Assembly: GCF_035712445.1 (NCBI RefSeq)
Contig: NZ_DASTAT010000017.1
Span: forward strand, 1 to 64,000
Direction of reading: 5' to 3'
Length of the DNA stretch: 64,000 nt
Source: Oligoflexus sp.
GTDB lineage: Bacteria; Bdellovibrionota_B; Oligoflexia; Oligoflexales; Oligoflexaceae
Numbering within the stretch: the stretch's first letter is position 1; every line of letters starts with the position of its first letter. This document shows, piece by piece, positions 1 to 7,882 of the stretch. The position numbers were made by a program, and so were the translations under genes. The notes beneath the pieces were generated by a model, which saw only the letters and a list, made by a program, of their open reading frames with translations, was not told where the DNA came from and made no database searches.

Positions 1-362
1 TATGTCGCTTCATCCGAAAACTTGAAAAATACCAAACGTGAATCTGGTGAAGATACCTCGGTCGGATAGGTGGTCACTGTAACCGGATTCCCTGCTTCGT
101 CTTGATAGCTGACTTCTTTAACGACCTTGCCCTCGCCAACGTACTTATAGAGGGTCAAAGGTTTCAGTTCGGTTTCGCCAGCCAGAAACAGACCAGTCGA
201 GTTCGGGCCGGTCACAAAAAGCTGCGATGCATCAGAAATATCCATGCTGCCGATCCGCACAGCTGGTCCAGCAGTGGAACCGGAACTGTTTGAATCCTTA
301 CCGCAACCAGTTATCAAGGCTGTTGAAAGCGATATGATGATGATCTTGATGAATCTGGTCAT
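1..362 (-). CDS. Putative lipoprotein, 3' end cut off by the window edge
   Basis: The reading frame opens at an ATG at 362 and stays open to base 1, so the C-terminus lies outside the window. An AGGAG ribosome binding site sits at 369-373. The N-terminus is a typical type II signal peptide: basic start MTRFIK, a run of isoleucine and leucine, then LITGCGK with the lipobox cysteine near residue 20. The mature part starts Ser/Gly-rich and then looks like a soluble beta-rich domain. No family was recognised. It should be anchored in the outer or inner membrane. Whether it belongs to the island or to the host backbone cannot be told from this window. Confidence 0.75.
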   Translation of the reverse strand, partial: MTRFIKIIIISLSTALITGCGKDSNSSGSTAGPAVRIGSMDISDASQLFVTGPNSTGLFLAGETELKPLTLYKYVGEGKVVKEVSYQDEAGNPVTVTTYPTEVSSPDSRLVFFKFSDEAT

Positions 363-601
363 ACTTTGCTCCTGCCCAATCTTGCTTTGGTGGATCATGC
401 TCAAAAGACATGTCATGTTCTTTTCGTCCTTCCATCACCAGTTTCCCAAAAAACTGGCTGGCGCGTACCAATTTGCGCCTCAATCAAGCCCCCATTCGGC
501 ATTCTTGTGGAGAATCTAAATTATCAGACCTCATGAGGTCATGCAAAACAAGTGACGCACCTTAAATTCCCTACTACTTTCAGGTAATTGGGGGAACTGC
601 T

Positions 602-916
602 ATGAGTCTTGAAAAACTGGTAGCAAGAAATATTGTCCGAATCAGGACTGAAAAGGGCATCAGCAAACAGGAATTTGCCAAGAATCTCAAAGTGGATACT
701 GCAAGGCTCCGAAAGATCGAAAAGGGGTCAAACCTTACGCTTGGAATGATTGAGCGGTTGGCGAAGCAGCTTCATGTTCCGCCTGCAACTCTGCTGGCAA
801 AACCAGGAACAACTGAGGATGACCTTCCAAAGACGAATACATTGGCCACGGCCGCACTAGAATTGACCAAGCAAGCATCAGAATTGTTGGAAACACTGAT
901 CAGGACACGAGAGTAA
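602..916 (+). CDS. XRE-family helix-turn-helix regulator
   Basis: This 104-residue protein has an N-terminal Cro/CI-type HTH over about residues 6-62: the RNIVRIRTEKGISKQEFA helix pair, a recognition helix around VDTARLRKIEKG, then a MIERLAKQLHVPPATLL helix. The C-terminus is a short helical tail that may dimerise. A GGGGGA ribosome binding site lies just upstream. It ends 9 bases before the convergent stop of the ATPase gene, so it is not in the integrase operon. It could nevertheless be the transcriptional controller of the island, like the small XRE repressors beside integrases in other elements. That role is inferred. Confidence 0.85.
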   Translation: MSLEKLVARNIVRIRTEKGISKQEFAKNLKVDTARLRKIEKGSNLTLGMIERLAKQLHVPPATLLAKPGTTEDDLPKTNTLATAALELTKQASELLETLIRTRE

Positions 917-924
917 GAGCGCTG

Positions 925-2349
925 CTATACTTTCGCTTTGATTCTGTCTTTCAGGCCACAGGCCGCTAAAAAGCGGCATCCACTGCATGATTCAGGAATG
1001 AACTGCTTCCGATGGCTCTGCTGGCACCATGATCTTCCACTTCGTCTCAGCTTGCCGCCAGCGAGAATGATTGCCCGTTTTGTTGGAAGATAGCGGGTAG
1101 ATTTTGTGTGAAAAATAGTGATACTTCCTGATGCCTTCAAAAGGCCACAGGCGGCCATCTCAAGCCCGACCTTCGTGAGACTCATGTCCGATCCAGCTAA
1201 CGACGCCGCAGCGTGAACATGAAGGACCGTGAGATCGCGGTAGCCCTCCTTGAGCAAGCCCATGACCAGAGCCTTCATATTTACCGCTGGAGGATGCTGA
1301 GCCGCCCGCGCTGGATAATATCTTTCCAGATCAAGAGTCACGCCACATAGAGAAGCCAGTGCCCTCAGCCCGATTGTTATCTCTGCGAAGCGTCCATGGA
1401 AGCGCTTATCAGAACTGGCTTCAGCAGCCGCGATCCTTAAGGTTTGAAACACGTCTTCGGTCATCGCAAGAGTATGGAGGTCGTCACGCAGGGCCTGGAT
1501 CTCAGTTTCGTCGATTGTGGCTGGTTGGAAACTCATGGCTGGCAAAAGGTTGATGCGTAAGAGCCTGCTGTTGATGACATCATCACCTGCCTGGATGCTG
1601 GTTAGAATCCGAATCCCAAATAAATCGAAGGGAAAAGTTTTGCCACGGATCGTCAGAACCTGGAGTGCGCTGGCGGCCTTGTACGCTACGAGCAGACCCT
1701 GTCTGAGTGGCGAAGGTTTGGAATCTGATATAAGTTCATGGTCGTCCAGGACCACAGTTCCCCTGTTGTCTGCGATGCTTCTGAAAATTGCAGAACTGGA
1801 AGCCTTTCCGAATGAAGCAACCAGTTCGCCGGAAGACCCATTGAAACTCAGTTTAAGGATGGCCACAGCGCCAGCTGATTTTCCACTCCCTGCGTTTCCC
1901 GTCAGGTGAAGGTATGGAAGTGCATGGAATTGGCGTGTGAAAAACGACAGAATTGCGAAGGCGGCCATCAGGTCTATGGCGCTTTCATCAGCGTAGACCA
2001 AACGGCCCAGAATGGATTTCGCGTGCTGAAAGAGAACAGGAAACGTTTTGGCGACACTTTCGCGCTTAACAAACCGGCGAATCGATTCATCGGACCAGCT
2101 TCTGAACGTTGGGATAGCCAACCTGCGTATTGTGGAACCATCGCTCATGTGAAAATCGTCCTTTGTCCTGCTCACCACATGCACGAGTTGTCGATCGGAT
2201 CTGAGCAAAAACGTGGTGGTTCCTTTTTCGGTATTTCTCTGAAATACATAGTACGCATGGCCTTGATGAATTGTCCCACAGCCCACGTCCTGCAGTATGG
2301 AACTCTCACGGCTGTCCAGCAGGTCCATCGATTCCATTGAATCCTTCAT
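925..2349 (-). CDS. P-loop ATPase with C-terminal four-cysteine cluster, coupled to integrase
   Basis: This 474-residue protein carries a clear Walker A (GNAGSGKS, residues 151-158) and a Walker B-like TVVLDDHE (198-205). It resembles the ATPase core of phage and plasmid primase-helicase-type proteins (DUF927/DUF3631 style), though I cannot name the family. The C-terminal 35 residues hold four cysteines at 442, 455, 458 and 464, spaced C-x12-C-x2-C-x5-C. That CxxCx5C pattern occurs in Fe-S nuclease/helicase proteins such as AddB and Cas4, but it could equally bind zinc. The ATG overlaps the integrase stop as ATGA, implying translational coupling. A role in island replication, excision or maintenance is inferred. 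Confidence 0.75.
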   Translation of the reverse strand: MKDSMESMDLLDSRESSILQDVGCGTIHQGHAYYVFQRNTEKGTTTFLLRSDRQLVHVVSRTKDDFHMSDGSTIRRLAIPTFRSWSDESIRRFVKRESVAKTFPVLFQHAKSILGRLVYADESAIDLMAAFAILSFFTRQFHALPYLHLTGNAGSGKSAGAVAILKLSFNGSSGELVASFGKASSSAIFRSIADNRGTVVLDDHELISDSKPSPLRQGLLVAYKAASALQVLTIRGKTFPFDLFGIRILTSIQAGDDVINSRLLRINLLPAMSFQPATIDETEIQALRDDLHTLAMTEDVFQTLRIAAAEASSDKRFHGRFAEITIGLRALASLCGVTLDLERYYPARAAQHPPAVNMKALVMGLLKEGYRDLTVLHVHAAASLAGSDMSLTKVGLEMAACGLLKASGSITIFHTKSTRYLPTKRAIILAGGKLRRSGRSWCQQSHRKQFIPESCSGCRFLAACGLKDRIKAKV

Positions 2350-3332
2350 GTCTCACTCCCGTTGATTCTCCGAATAGCCGCGTCGAGTCTGTCTGATTCG
2401 TCGGCGAGATTATAGTGGCGCTGAAGCGTCTTTACACTTATGGCCAGAAGATTGGCTGCTGTCTCAGACCCAAAATTTTTCGCGCAGAACGTGGCGACTA
2501 CATGCCGGGTTTGGTGAATCCCAAGCCGTTGCTTCAGTACGCTATACGTGCGCTTACGAATGGCTTTGTACAAGGCATTGTGGGAAATTTGCTTGCCAGA
2601 AATCGAGACGAAAAGAAATTCGCTATCATCGTTTCGGTGATTGAGGTACTGCTGAATCAGCGCCATAGTATCTGATGGCAGCTTGAAACCAAGACCCTTC
2701 CGCGTTTTCATACTGGAACCTGCGATTGATAGAACATCATCATAGAGATCAGATCTTTTTAGCGAGCGTATTGTGTTCGATCGAAAAGGCGTATTCATCA
2801 GTAGATGAATGATAGCTTTGTCACGCATTTCTATAAGACCGTGGCGTGCCGTTGCAGAGCATTCTTGAAGGCAGTATTCCTTCAAAAAAGTCCTAAAAGA
2901 TTCTGCACGGGATTTGATGTGAGGTAGGGGTTTGCTGCTGGCAACCTTTGAAAGTCGTCGCAGAAAATTCCTGTGACCACCGGTCTCTTCACCCGCGACG
3001 TTGAGGATGGCTATTATAGTCTTCAAAACATGCACGTCGTAATGTGATGTACGCCCACGAATTGCAATCGTCTTGTTCAGAACCTCGCGCACGCTGTTGT
3101 GATCAAGGTTTATCATGTCGATCCTTTGGGTACCAAAGAATGGGTGTTTAGTGATAAAAGAATAAAATGCCTGCAAGTAGGAAAGAGCAGAATTGACTCG
3201 CATCTCGCGGTCGCTCGACCACCTCTCATAACCGCGCCTGAGAAATTCCTGGAGAGCTTGTTGAACCTTCGGCGTTGTGTGGGTGGAAACGTCGGCAATT
3301 TTATTCTGCAAGTGTTCTTCAAAACTCTGCAT
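2346..3332 (-). CDS. Tyrosine recombinase / integrase of the island
   Basis: The C-terminal half has the tyrosine-recombinase core. Numbering from the longer possible start at 3359, there is an Arg I in TPFRSNTIRSL (R193), a lysine region near 218-221, HxxR in HQTRHVV (H282, R285) and a nucleophile tyrosine in TLQRHYNL (Y316). The usual LLGHSS box reads LLAISV, so the second conserved histidine is replaced. The N-terminal 170 residues are helical, as in core-binding domains. I place the start at 3332 because a strong GAGGGG site precedes that ATG; an ATG at 3359 is the alternative. It probably catalyses integration at the tRNA-type site whose remnant lies at 31,121-31,162. Confidence 0.85.
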   Translation of the reverse strand: MQSFEEHLQNKIADVSTHTTPKVQQALQEFLRRGYERWSSDREMRVNSALSYLQAFYSFITKHPFFGTQRIDMINLDHNSVREVLNKTIAIRGRTSHYDVHVLKTIIAILNVAGEETGGHRNFLRRLSKVASSKPLPHIKSRAESFRTFLKEYCLQECSATARHGLIEMRDKAIIHLLMNTPFRSNTIRSLKRSDLYDDVLSIAGSSMKTRKGLGFKLPSDTMALIQQYLNHRNDDSEFLFVSISGKQISHNALYKAIRKRTYSVLKQRLGIHQTRHVVATFCAKNFGSETAANLLAISVKTLQRHYNLADESDRLDAAIRRINGSET

Positions 3333-3636
3333 TTTCCCCTCGCTTCCCTGTCGATCCATTTTTATCCATAGTCGGCAAAATCCAAAATCGCTAAAATTTC
3401 TTGGTCACAACCTGGCATAAGGCCATCAGTTTTACCAGTCCCGCCAGCAACTATTTGCAGAGTAAAGAGGCCTTAAAACCAGAGTGAGCCTACCATCGGG
3501 CAGATGGTCAGCCTAAAATTCGTCTCGCATGGTCGATATGAATGCAGCGCCTGATTTTTCGTTGGCCGGAAATCTAATTTATGTCCTCAGTGCTTTTAAT
3601 GGTGGTGCCGATCAGGTAGAAAACGGGAGGAACGCT

Positions 3637-3834
3637 ATGGGATTTCTTGTTGGAGCTTATCTAATTTGGTTGGTATCAAGAGTCGTTTACGCGTTTTTCT
3701 GGGGATACTTTACTGCGAAGCGACTCCAGAAAATGGCCCGCATCCAGCGACAGGAACACCAAAACTGGGCAGACGATGACATCGTTACAATTGATGTCAC
3801 CGGAGCCAACATCAAGAGGATGCTGGAACGATGA
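3637..3834 (+). CDS. Small membrane protein, single transmembrane segment
   Basis: The frame is open from 3529, but a very strong GGGAGGA site six bases before the ATG at 3637 decides the start and gives 65 residues. Residues 1-25 (MGFLVGAYLIWLVSRVVYAF and on) form one transmembrane helix. A basic stretch KRLQKMARIQRQ and a soluble acidic tail follow. It overlaps the next gene by four bases (ATGA) and is the first gene of a five-gene run with the DUF2442/DUF4160-like proteins. No family was recognised. A membrane-anchoring or signalling role in that cluster is only a guess. Confidence 0.65.
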   Translation: MGFLVGAYLIWLVSRVVYAFFWGYFTAKRLQKMARIQRQEHQNWADDDIVTIDVTGANIKRMLER

Positions 3835-4226
3835 AGAAGGTAGCGATATTCCACGTAAACCAGTTGAAAACAACCCATACTGCTCTTGCTGTTGCCGACC
3901 TTACGTTTCCTGATCTTTGCAATTTTGACCCTCTTTTCAAATCATCTGTAATGCTGAAGGAATTTTTTCAAAAACCAGAAGTCGTCTCTATCATGATCAT
4001 GCTGTACGAGAAGCCATCGGGAGAATGCAATAGATTTGTTGGCGCAAGCACCAAGGAATGGCCGGACGATGAGGCCATCAAACGCAGCGCTATTGAGATG
4101 GCTGAGGCAAGGCAGATCAGGCTCACCTTTCACGACTCAGCCGCTCTGCGGAAAATTCTGCCGATGAAGCGAGAAGATCGAGAATACCTGAAAGCCCTAT
4201 TAAGGAATCCAAACCTGCGAGATTGA
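3831..4226 (+). CDS. Hypothetical protein in the DUF2442/DUF4160-like cluster
   Basis: This 131-residue soluble protein is mixed alpha/beta. It opens with a hydrophobic strand (MKKVAIFHVN) and ends with a charged helical stretch (MKREDREYLKALLRN). There is no signal peptide or membrane segment. It overlaps the preceding small membrane-protein gene by four bases, and its stop codon lies two bases before the start of the next gene, so it is surely co-transcribed. No motif was recognised. Its fixed position between a membrane peptide and the DUF2442-type genes suggests a functional partner rather than a passenger. Confidence 0.7.
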   Translation: MKKVAIFHVNQLKTTHTALAVADLTFPDLCNFDPLFKSSVMLKEFFQKPEVVSIMIMLYEKPSGECNRFVGASTKEWPDDEAIKRSAIEMAEARQIRLTFHDSAALRKILPMKREDREYLKALLRNPNLRD

Positions 4227-4228
4227 AA

Positions 4229-4711
4229 ATGCCAGAAAGAGTTGATGAAGGTCTCAAAATTTTAAGTATCAAAGATCATCTGATCACCTTTGAAATGGAT
4301 GGAGTTCCGTGGCAGGTAAGTCTCAAGCGCTGGAAGAAGCAATGGAGGCAGCTGGAGGACCAAGATCTTTCAAAAGCAAGATTCAGGGATGGGATGCTGG
4401 AGTTGCCTTTGCTTGACGTTCGGATTCCGATCAGCTTTCTGAAGCGGCTTGCGACGTGGAAGCCACCAATGAAAATATATTCAATTAAAATCGTCGCCGA
4501 TTGGATCATTGAGGCCACGTTTGACGATGGAACTACCAGGCGTGCCGACGTGCGCGACATCCCATTCTCCGGGGCTTTTCTCCGTATCAAGACGGATCTG
4601 GATTTCTTTTACACTTGCCACGAGGAGGGCCTGTTCCCGTGTTGGGGCGATCTAACGCTGGATTCAGATTTCCTTCACAAAAATTCCAAACCTGTCGAGG
4701 AGAAAAAATGA
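4229..4711 (+). CDS. Tandem DUF2442-like protein
   Basis: The protein has about 160 residues and two related halves. The second half (KIYSIKIVADWIIEATFDDG, then the CWGDLTLDSDFL ending) fits the small DUF2442 fold: beta strands, a D-G turn, then a hydrophobic D-x-D-x-L tail. The first half (LKILSIKDHLITFEMDG and on) follows the same strand pattern. Members of DUF2442 commonly sit beside DUF4160 genes, as one does here, and that pairing is often regarded as toxin-antitoxin-like. The start is the ATG at 4229 rather than a TTG two codons upstream. It overlaps the next gene by four bases. Confidence 0.7.
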   Translation: MPERVDEGLKILSIKDHLITFEMDGVPWQVSLKRWKKQWRQLEDQDLSKARFRDGMLELPLLDVRIPISFLKRLATWKPPMKIYSIKIVADWIIEATFDDGTTRRADVRDIPFSGAFLRIKTDLDFFYTCHEEGLFPCWGDLTLDSDFLHKNSKPVEEKK

Positions 4712-5223
4712 AAACCCATGTTGTGTCGAATCTCGTAATCGATGGACCAGTTTTCTCCTTTCAACTCGACGGAGAAAATATGCAGGCTGATCTCCGTGAC
4801 TGGCCTGATCTCTGGAAGCAGCTTTCAGGTGCGGACCTTTCAGGGGCGCGGCTGATGAGTGATGTAATTCATTTTCCAGATCAAGACATTCACATCGAGG
4901 CGGTGGACCTTCTAATTTTGGACAAAATCGGCGAACCTGGGAAACTGGACGTTATCAGTTCCACCACTCAGCCAAATGGAACAATTGTTACTCAGGGCTT
5001 TGTGTGGGAGGAAGGGTTCAGCTACCGGGAAAAGGAATTGATTGAAGTCGAGGGCATAATAGTGACAAGAGTGAATATTGTGCCGGACAGCAAGAACGAG
5101 GTTCCTCCGCTCTACTCCCTTCCGATGTTATCCAGTTTCGTAGATGATTCAAAACCAACAGAGATATGGTGCCAAGGCTTTCGATACTACAACAATATCC
5201 ATAAATGGAAACCTTCTACCTGA
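4708..5223 (+). CDS. DUF2442-like N-terminal domain protein, paralogue of the upstream gene
   Basis: A GAGGAGA site precedes the ATG at 4708, so an upstream ATG at 4615 inside the previous gene is rejected. The first about 75 residues (NLVIDGPVFSFQLDGENMQA, ADLSGARL, then FPDQDIHIEAVDLL) align with the first half of the preceding protein. Both share the F-x-[ML]-DG turn, a W-x-x-x-W/L segment and a DLS-A-R motif, so the two genes look like a diverged tandem duplication. The remaining about 95 residues are unrecognised. The gene ends seven bases before the DUF4160-like gene. Confidence 0.7.
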   Translation: MKTHVVSNLVIDGPVFSFQLDGENMQADLRDWPDLWKQLSGADLSGARLMSDVIHFPDQDIHIEAVDLLILDKIGEPGKLDVISSTTQPNGTIVTQGFVWEEGFSYREKELIEVEGIIVTRVNIVPDSKNEVPPLYSLPMLSSFVDDSKPTEIWCQGFRYYNNIHKWKPST

Positions 5224-5230
5224 AGGACTG

Positions 5231-5728
5231 ATGGATGCAGGAATCAATAGAAACAAGGTGCGACGAATGCGTGTGAAAGAAATGTTAATACGACTAAAGG
5301 GAGAAGCGCCTATAGAACGGGCAAGGGCCAATAGTTCCACTGATGTTCAGGATGAATTCCGCACAGAAAGGGGGGCAACATTGATCGACCTTGATGATGA
5401 GATGGGCTTTGCAATGTCGGCTTTGGATGAAAGTGATACCGGGTTGCCAGGGTTGGTCATCCTGGTGTTCGATGACAGATATATTTCAACGAAGCCCCAC
5501 CACGAGCCTCAGATTTGGGTCACCACGGCGGAATCAACGAAAGTGCTTGCACGCATCAGCATCGAGACCGTTCCTCATATCCTGGACGGCAACCTTTCAG
5601 ATGAGGTGCTGGCCGACGTGAGAAGATTTCTGGTTAAAAGCAAAGACGTGCTGGTGGCCTATTGGAACGGAGGGGTGAGCACGAAGAAAATGCTTGAGGG
5701 TATCAAACCCGTGACTGATGGCGAATAA
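5231..5728 (+). CDS. DUF4160-like protein (C-terminal domain)
   Basis: The C-terminal about 85 residues follow the DUF4160 pattern: a hydrophobic strand with a Y-x-S start, an H-x-x-P-x-x-x-V core (KPHHEPQIWV), an A-R-I-S-I strand, L-x-GNL-S, then a helix and an L-x-x-x-W-x-x-G end. DUF4160 proteins normally pair with DUF2442 proteins, which fits the two upstream genes. The N-terminal about 75 residues are charged and helical and are not part of that domain. I chose the ATG at 5231, with AAGGA just upstream and just after the previous stop. An ATG at 5144 would overlap the previous gene by 80 bases. Confidence 0.65.
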   Translation: MDAGINRNKVRRMRVKEMLIRLKGEAPIERARANSSTDVQDEFRTERGATLIDLDDEMGFAMSALDESDTGLPGLVILVFDDRYISTKPHHEPQIWVTTAESTKVLARISIETVPHILDGNLSDEVLADVRRFLVKSKDVLVAYWNGGVSTKKMLEGIKPVTDGE

Positions 5729-5817
5729 GGCGCGGGACAGCGGAGTCAGTCCCTGGAGAGGAGCGATCGTCCTATGAAACCCTGGTGAGATTGAGAAGCC
5801 GGCAACCGCGCTGATCG

Positions 5818-6021
5818 TCATATGGGAGTGGTCCGTGGCTCCCGTAAAATTTTGTCAGCCTTGTCCGGGTTTTGTAAGAAGAGAGCATATTCACCCTCGG
5901 TGAGTCCGAGGAATTCAAAAACGGATTCGTAAGTTTCTGCAATGTGCCACTGGCTAACAAAATCGGGAAAATCAATCGCGTTGAGTTCGTGGGCTTTGAA
6001 TCTGTCGAAGAACTTTTTCAT
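5818..6021 (-). CDS. Small soluble helical protein
   Basis: This 67-residue protein has an excellent GGAGGA ribosome binding site seven bases before the ATG, so it is probably real despite its size. It contains the pattern VFEFLGLTEGEYALFLQNP, resembling the short helical module (xxFLGMTxEEYxxWxxDP) found in many small uncharacterised proteins. Convergent with the DUF4160-like gene and without a close upstream neighbour, it is likely monocistronic. Function unknown. Confidence 0.65.
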   Translation of the reverse strand: MKKFFDRFKAHELNAIDFPDFVSQWHIAETYESVFEFLGLTEGEYALFLQNPDKADKILREPRTTPI

Positions 6022-6384
6022 TTCTATTCCTCCATGGGGCTTTTCGGCACAGACGCTTTGATCCTAAACTGCCCTGCCAACAACCTAAAGGAAAACGAAT
6101 TTACTTCAACGACTGATGGGACACGGGAGCGGGTAGGTCGTTCTGGGATTCTGTTCTCCTCAAAGCCAACCAAAGCGAACACTCATCCAAAGGCTCTGTC
6201 GGAACATTTCCTTCAATTTTCTTGTCGTTCTCAAGAGTTCCACCGCGCCAATGGTTTTCCTAAGACATAACGGAACACAAAATGTCCTTGGAAGTTTTCC
6301 GTGTCCAGTGGCAAACCCACCTCGTGAATCAATAGTGGAGGGCGATAAGTAGAAAATTTGGAAGTGACTCTATATCTGCAACGA
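6022..6384. other. Intergenic stretch without a convincing gene
   Basis: About 360 bases. It holds the upstream region and ribosome binding site of the small gene ending at 5818. A forward open frame (5944-6270) lies partly antisense to that gene and has no ribosome binding site. A TTG-initiated forward frame from 6358 to 6576 is antisense to the doubtful gene at 6385-6807. Nothing else was recognised. Confidence 0.5.
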
Positions 6385-6807
6385 TCATGGGCTGATGCAC
6401 TGCGCCTCTTTGCTGGTCAGTTTCCCTTGCCACAAGATAACGGCGAAAACGATGTCCTGGGCAATCGTCTTCTGTGCGGCATACGGGAGCTTGCTGATGC
6501 CATTGATGAAGCGCTCGCTGGACCAACGACGAAGGACGAGCATGAACTGTTGCCTATACCAGTACCAGTAGATTGATGCGGCCTGACACGCTTCTGTGAT
6601 CGCAGGACACAGACCAGCGCCGCGTGCGTTATCCAAGGCCACAAGTAAGCCTGTTGCCTGCTGCGCCAGCCCGGAGGGCAAAGTGCGGAACGGCAGACAC
6701 CATAAGTGAGATGTCCAGCCTGTAAAACCCTTCACAGTGTTTTCTTTTTTCCAGTTAGCCCCGCCAAGGCCGAAGGACTGGCGTGGGCGTCTCCTCCTCC
6801 TTTTCAT
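6385..6807 (-). CDS. Doubtful hypothetical protein
   Basis: A 140-codon ATG-initiated frame with a reasonable codon mix but no ribosome binding site upstream; the purine-rich run is inside the first codons. The product starts with six basic residues and is rich in Trp and Tyr (IYWYWYRQQF). An overlapping forward frame (6358-6576, TTG start) competes for the same DNA. I cannot decide between them. This may be a decayed coding region rather than a live gene. Confidence 0.25.
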   Translation of the reverse strand: MKRRRRRPRQSFGLGGANWKKENTVKGFTGWTSHLWCLPFRTLPSGLAQQATGLLVALDNARGAGLCPAITEACQAASIYWYWYRQQFMLVLRRWSSERFINGISKLPYAAQKTIAQDIVFAVILWQGKLTSKEAQCISP

Positions 6808-6964
6808 AGGAGTAGAGAAGGAATAAAGGCTTAACCACGGGGTTTTGAGGGTGAGATAACAGGTGGCTTCTGTCTTTTCACAAGGGGCTTCAAGGGAAAT
6901 AACCCCTGGGCTTCTTCATAATTGGAATATTCCTGCCCTGGATTACTGCAATCGAAATGGAACC

Positions 6965-7714
6965 CTAAGGGTTTCGCCTGTCTCCTACCTCAAAGAGGTC
7001 TGCATCCACTAAAAGCACAGCATGGTCGGAGACAGCCCCATCGGTGCCAGCCACCCTGAGACCACTTATCTCTGTCACATACTCAGCCCGTAAGAGCCGA
7101 AAGTCCTTACTGATGAAAGCATGATCAAGACAGGTCTTCTTCTTATCTGCTCGTGGGAAAAAACTGAATCCCGTTGAAGGAGTGGCAAGGGAAAATCCAA
7201 GCTCAGACAGTTTTTGAACGGGATCAGACCACTTCCACTTCGGAAACCTCCGATTCCTCGAATCGACATTGAAGTCCCCGATAATGACCAAAGGTAGTTC
7301 ACGGACAGAAGAAGCACTTGCCAAAACCCATTCCCACCACAAAAAGTGGTGTTCCTTTTTTACAGGTAAAGGAAGCCTGACGCCAAGAATCTCAATCCCG
7401 ACAGAAGGAAGTCGAACATGCAAGGCGTTGGGTGTCATCGCTTTCATAAGTGAGGGTGCAACCAAGTCCCCCTTGGTCAACGGAAACCTGGATGCGATGA
7501 AAATTGTGTTATGACCACGTAGGTGTTCAGAGATAATGGTGAAAGGATAGCCGCCATCAGAAAGCGCCTGATAGAAGGCGGTTCGGGATTTTCCAGGCAC
7601 AAACTCTGTGATAATCATAACGTCCGCCTCTAACGCAAGCAGAGCTTCGATCAAACCACTTCTGATGGGGACTTCTTTGGTTCGGTGGTTCACATTCCAG
7701 GTAATGATGCGCAT
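6965..7714 (-). CDS. Endonuclease/exonuclease/phosphatase (EEP) family protein
   Basis: The protein has about 250 residues with all EEP landmarks: N-terminal strand MRIITWNVNHR, catalytic Glu in MIITEF, the IIGDFNVDSRN metal-binding motif, a late D-H-A-F segment and C-terminal SDHAVLL with the catalytic Asp-His. The family comprises Mg-dependent phosphodiesterases acting on nucleic acids or phosphoinositides; the substrate here is unknown. The start is the ATG at 7714, because the upstream TTG adds only five residues with no family match. No signal peptide is present. It stands alone among island genes, and a nucleic-acid-processing role would fit that setting. Confidence 0.88.
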   Translation of the reverse strand: MRIITWNVNHRTKEVPIRSGLIEALLALEADVMIITEFVPGKSRTAFYQALSDGGYPFTIISEHLRGHNTIFIASRFPLTKGDLVAPSLMKAMTPNALHVRLPSVGIEILGVRLPLPVKKEHHFLWWEWVLASASSVRELPLVIIGDFNVDSRNRRFPKWKWSDPVQKLSELGFSLATPSTGFSFFPRADKKKTCLDHAFISKDFRLLRAEYVTEISGLRVAGTDGAVSDHAVLLVDADLFEVGDRRNP

Positions 7715-7882
7715 GGCAGTTCCAGGCAAAGGATCGCGTTATTGGTTTTATTGACCAAGGCACCAAGAATCGGACTATAGACAGTTCTTCACCAAACAGG
7801 TCAGCGCCAGGAACAGGTCAGCATCAGGAAGATACTTTAAGCCCTCAGATGGTGCGAGCCAAGCCACATTTCTGGCAAAAAG

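Noticed and set aside
5944..6270. Forward ORF of 108 codons
   Set aside because: Antisense at its start to the small gene with an excellent ribosome binding site (5818-6021); no start signal of its own.
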